A stretch of 5,095 bases of DNA from Propionibacteriaceae bacterium (GTDB lineage Bacteria; Actinomycetota; Actinomycetes; Propionibacteriales; Propionibacteriaceae). Where the stretch lies: contig WRJP01000129.1 of assembly GCA_009778535.1 (NCBI GenBank), positions 1 to 5,095 on the forward strand. Reading direction: 5' to 3'. The notes below the pieces were generated by a model that was not told the DNA's origin, ran no database searches, and worked only from the letters and a program-made list of their open reading frames with translations. Positions 4,930-5,095 of the stretch are shown piece after piece. The number at the start of each line of letters is the position of its first letter. Position 1 is the first letter of the stretch. Both the position numbers and the translations under genes were made by a program.

Positions 4930-5095
4930 ATGGCAGTAGGTGAGCTTCAGAGACGTTTCGGGCTGAATCTTAGGAAGTTTCGACAAAGTGCTGGTCTCAG
5001 CCAAGAGGCATTCGCTGACCGACTACGCATGCACAGGACATATGTCGGGGGACTAGAGCGAGGCGAGAGAAATCTGACTCTGCAGAGTGTAGAAA
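4930..5095 (+). CDS. XRE-family helix-turn-helix transcriptional regulator, N-terminal part (cut by window edge)
   Basis: Fifty-five codons are visible before the right edge. They encode a complete Cro/CI-type (HTH_3) DNA-binding domain. Helix 1 covers about residues 6-20, the GLSQEAFADRL stretch (22-32) is helix 2 and the turn, the recognition helix is MHRTYVGGLERG (34-45), and ERNLTLQSVE follows. The run HRTYVGGLERGERN is very typical of short XRE proteins, among them controller (C) proteins of type II restriction-modification systems. It also occurs in solitary regulators and in longer fusions, so the class cannot be fixed from this fragment. ATG at 4930 is the likely start because the domain begins right after it. 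No clear Shine-Dalgarno precedes it (TAAGACTTGTCGT lies upstream), so translation may be weak or start from a very short leader. It is divergent from ileS. An inverted repeat 16 bases upstream suggests self-regulation. Confidence 0.85.
   Translation, partial: MAVGELQRRFGLNLRKFRQSAGLSQEAFADRLRMHRTYVGGLERGERNLTLQSVE

Overview
This window looks like a chromosomal segment of an actinomycete (phylum Actinomycetota) of moderate GC content. Three things point there. The isoleucyl-tRNA synthetase is of the long, eukaryote-like IleRS2 type with actinobacterial motifs (GTHH in place of HIGH, and KMSKH). Its 5' leader is a T-box riboswitch with a very short, specifier-bearing Stem I and a Shine-Dalgarno sequestrator instead of a terminator, an architecture known from actinobacterial ileS genes. 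Shine-Dalgarno sequences are clear and start codons are ATG. The genus cannot be named from this sequence.

Layout, left to right. (1) Positions 1-89, minus strand: the first 29 codons of a glycerophosphodiester phosphodiesterase, cut by the window edge. (2) Positions 90-275: a divergent intergenic region with a 15-bp palindrome next to a possible promoter. (3) Positions 276-1184, plus strand: a complete CPBP-family (CAAX protease/bacteriocin-processing) intramembrane protease. (4) Positions 1185-1422: a convergent intergenic region of about 240 bp with three copies of one palindromic repeat family and no classical terminator. (5) Positions 1423-4578, minus strand: complete ileS. (6) Positions 4579 to about 4756, minus strand: the ileS T-box leader, with a TACAAT -10 box upstream. 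(7) About 4860-4929: a small divergent regulatory region with several overlapping inverted repeats. (8) Positions 4930-5095, plus strand: the start of an XRE-type helix-turn-helix regulator, cut by the right edge.

How the parts work together: uncharged tRNA-Ile should bind the ileS leader through the AUC specifier and the UGGU bulge, stabilise the antisequestrator, free the Shine-Dalgarno and raise IleRS synthesis. The other genes show no evident metabolic link to ileS; each is arranged divergently or convergently with its neighbours, so every complete gene here probably has its own promoter. The most notable points are the altered HIGH motif of IleRS (linked in the literature to very high mupirocin resistance), the compact translational T-box, the palindromic repeat cluster, and an XRE regulator with a perfect inverted repeat just upstream. 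The XRE gene may open a restriction-modification or other accessory module beyond the window. I found no clearly new multi-gene system inside the window.
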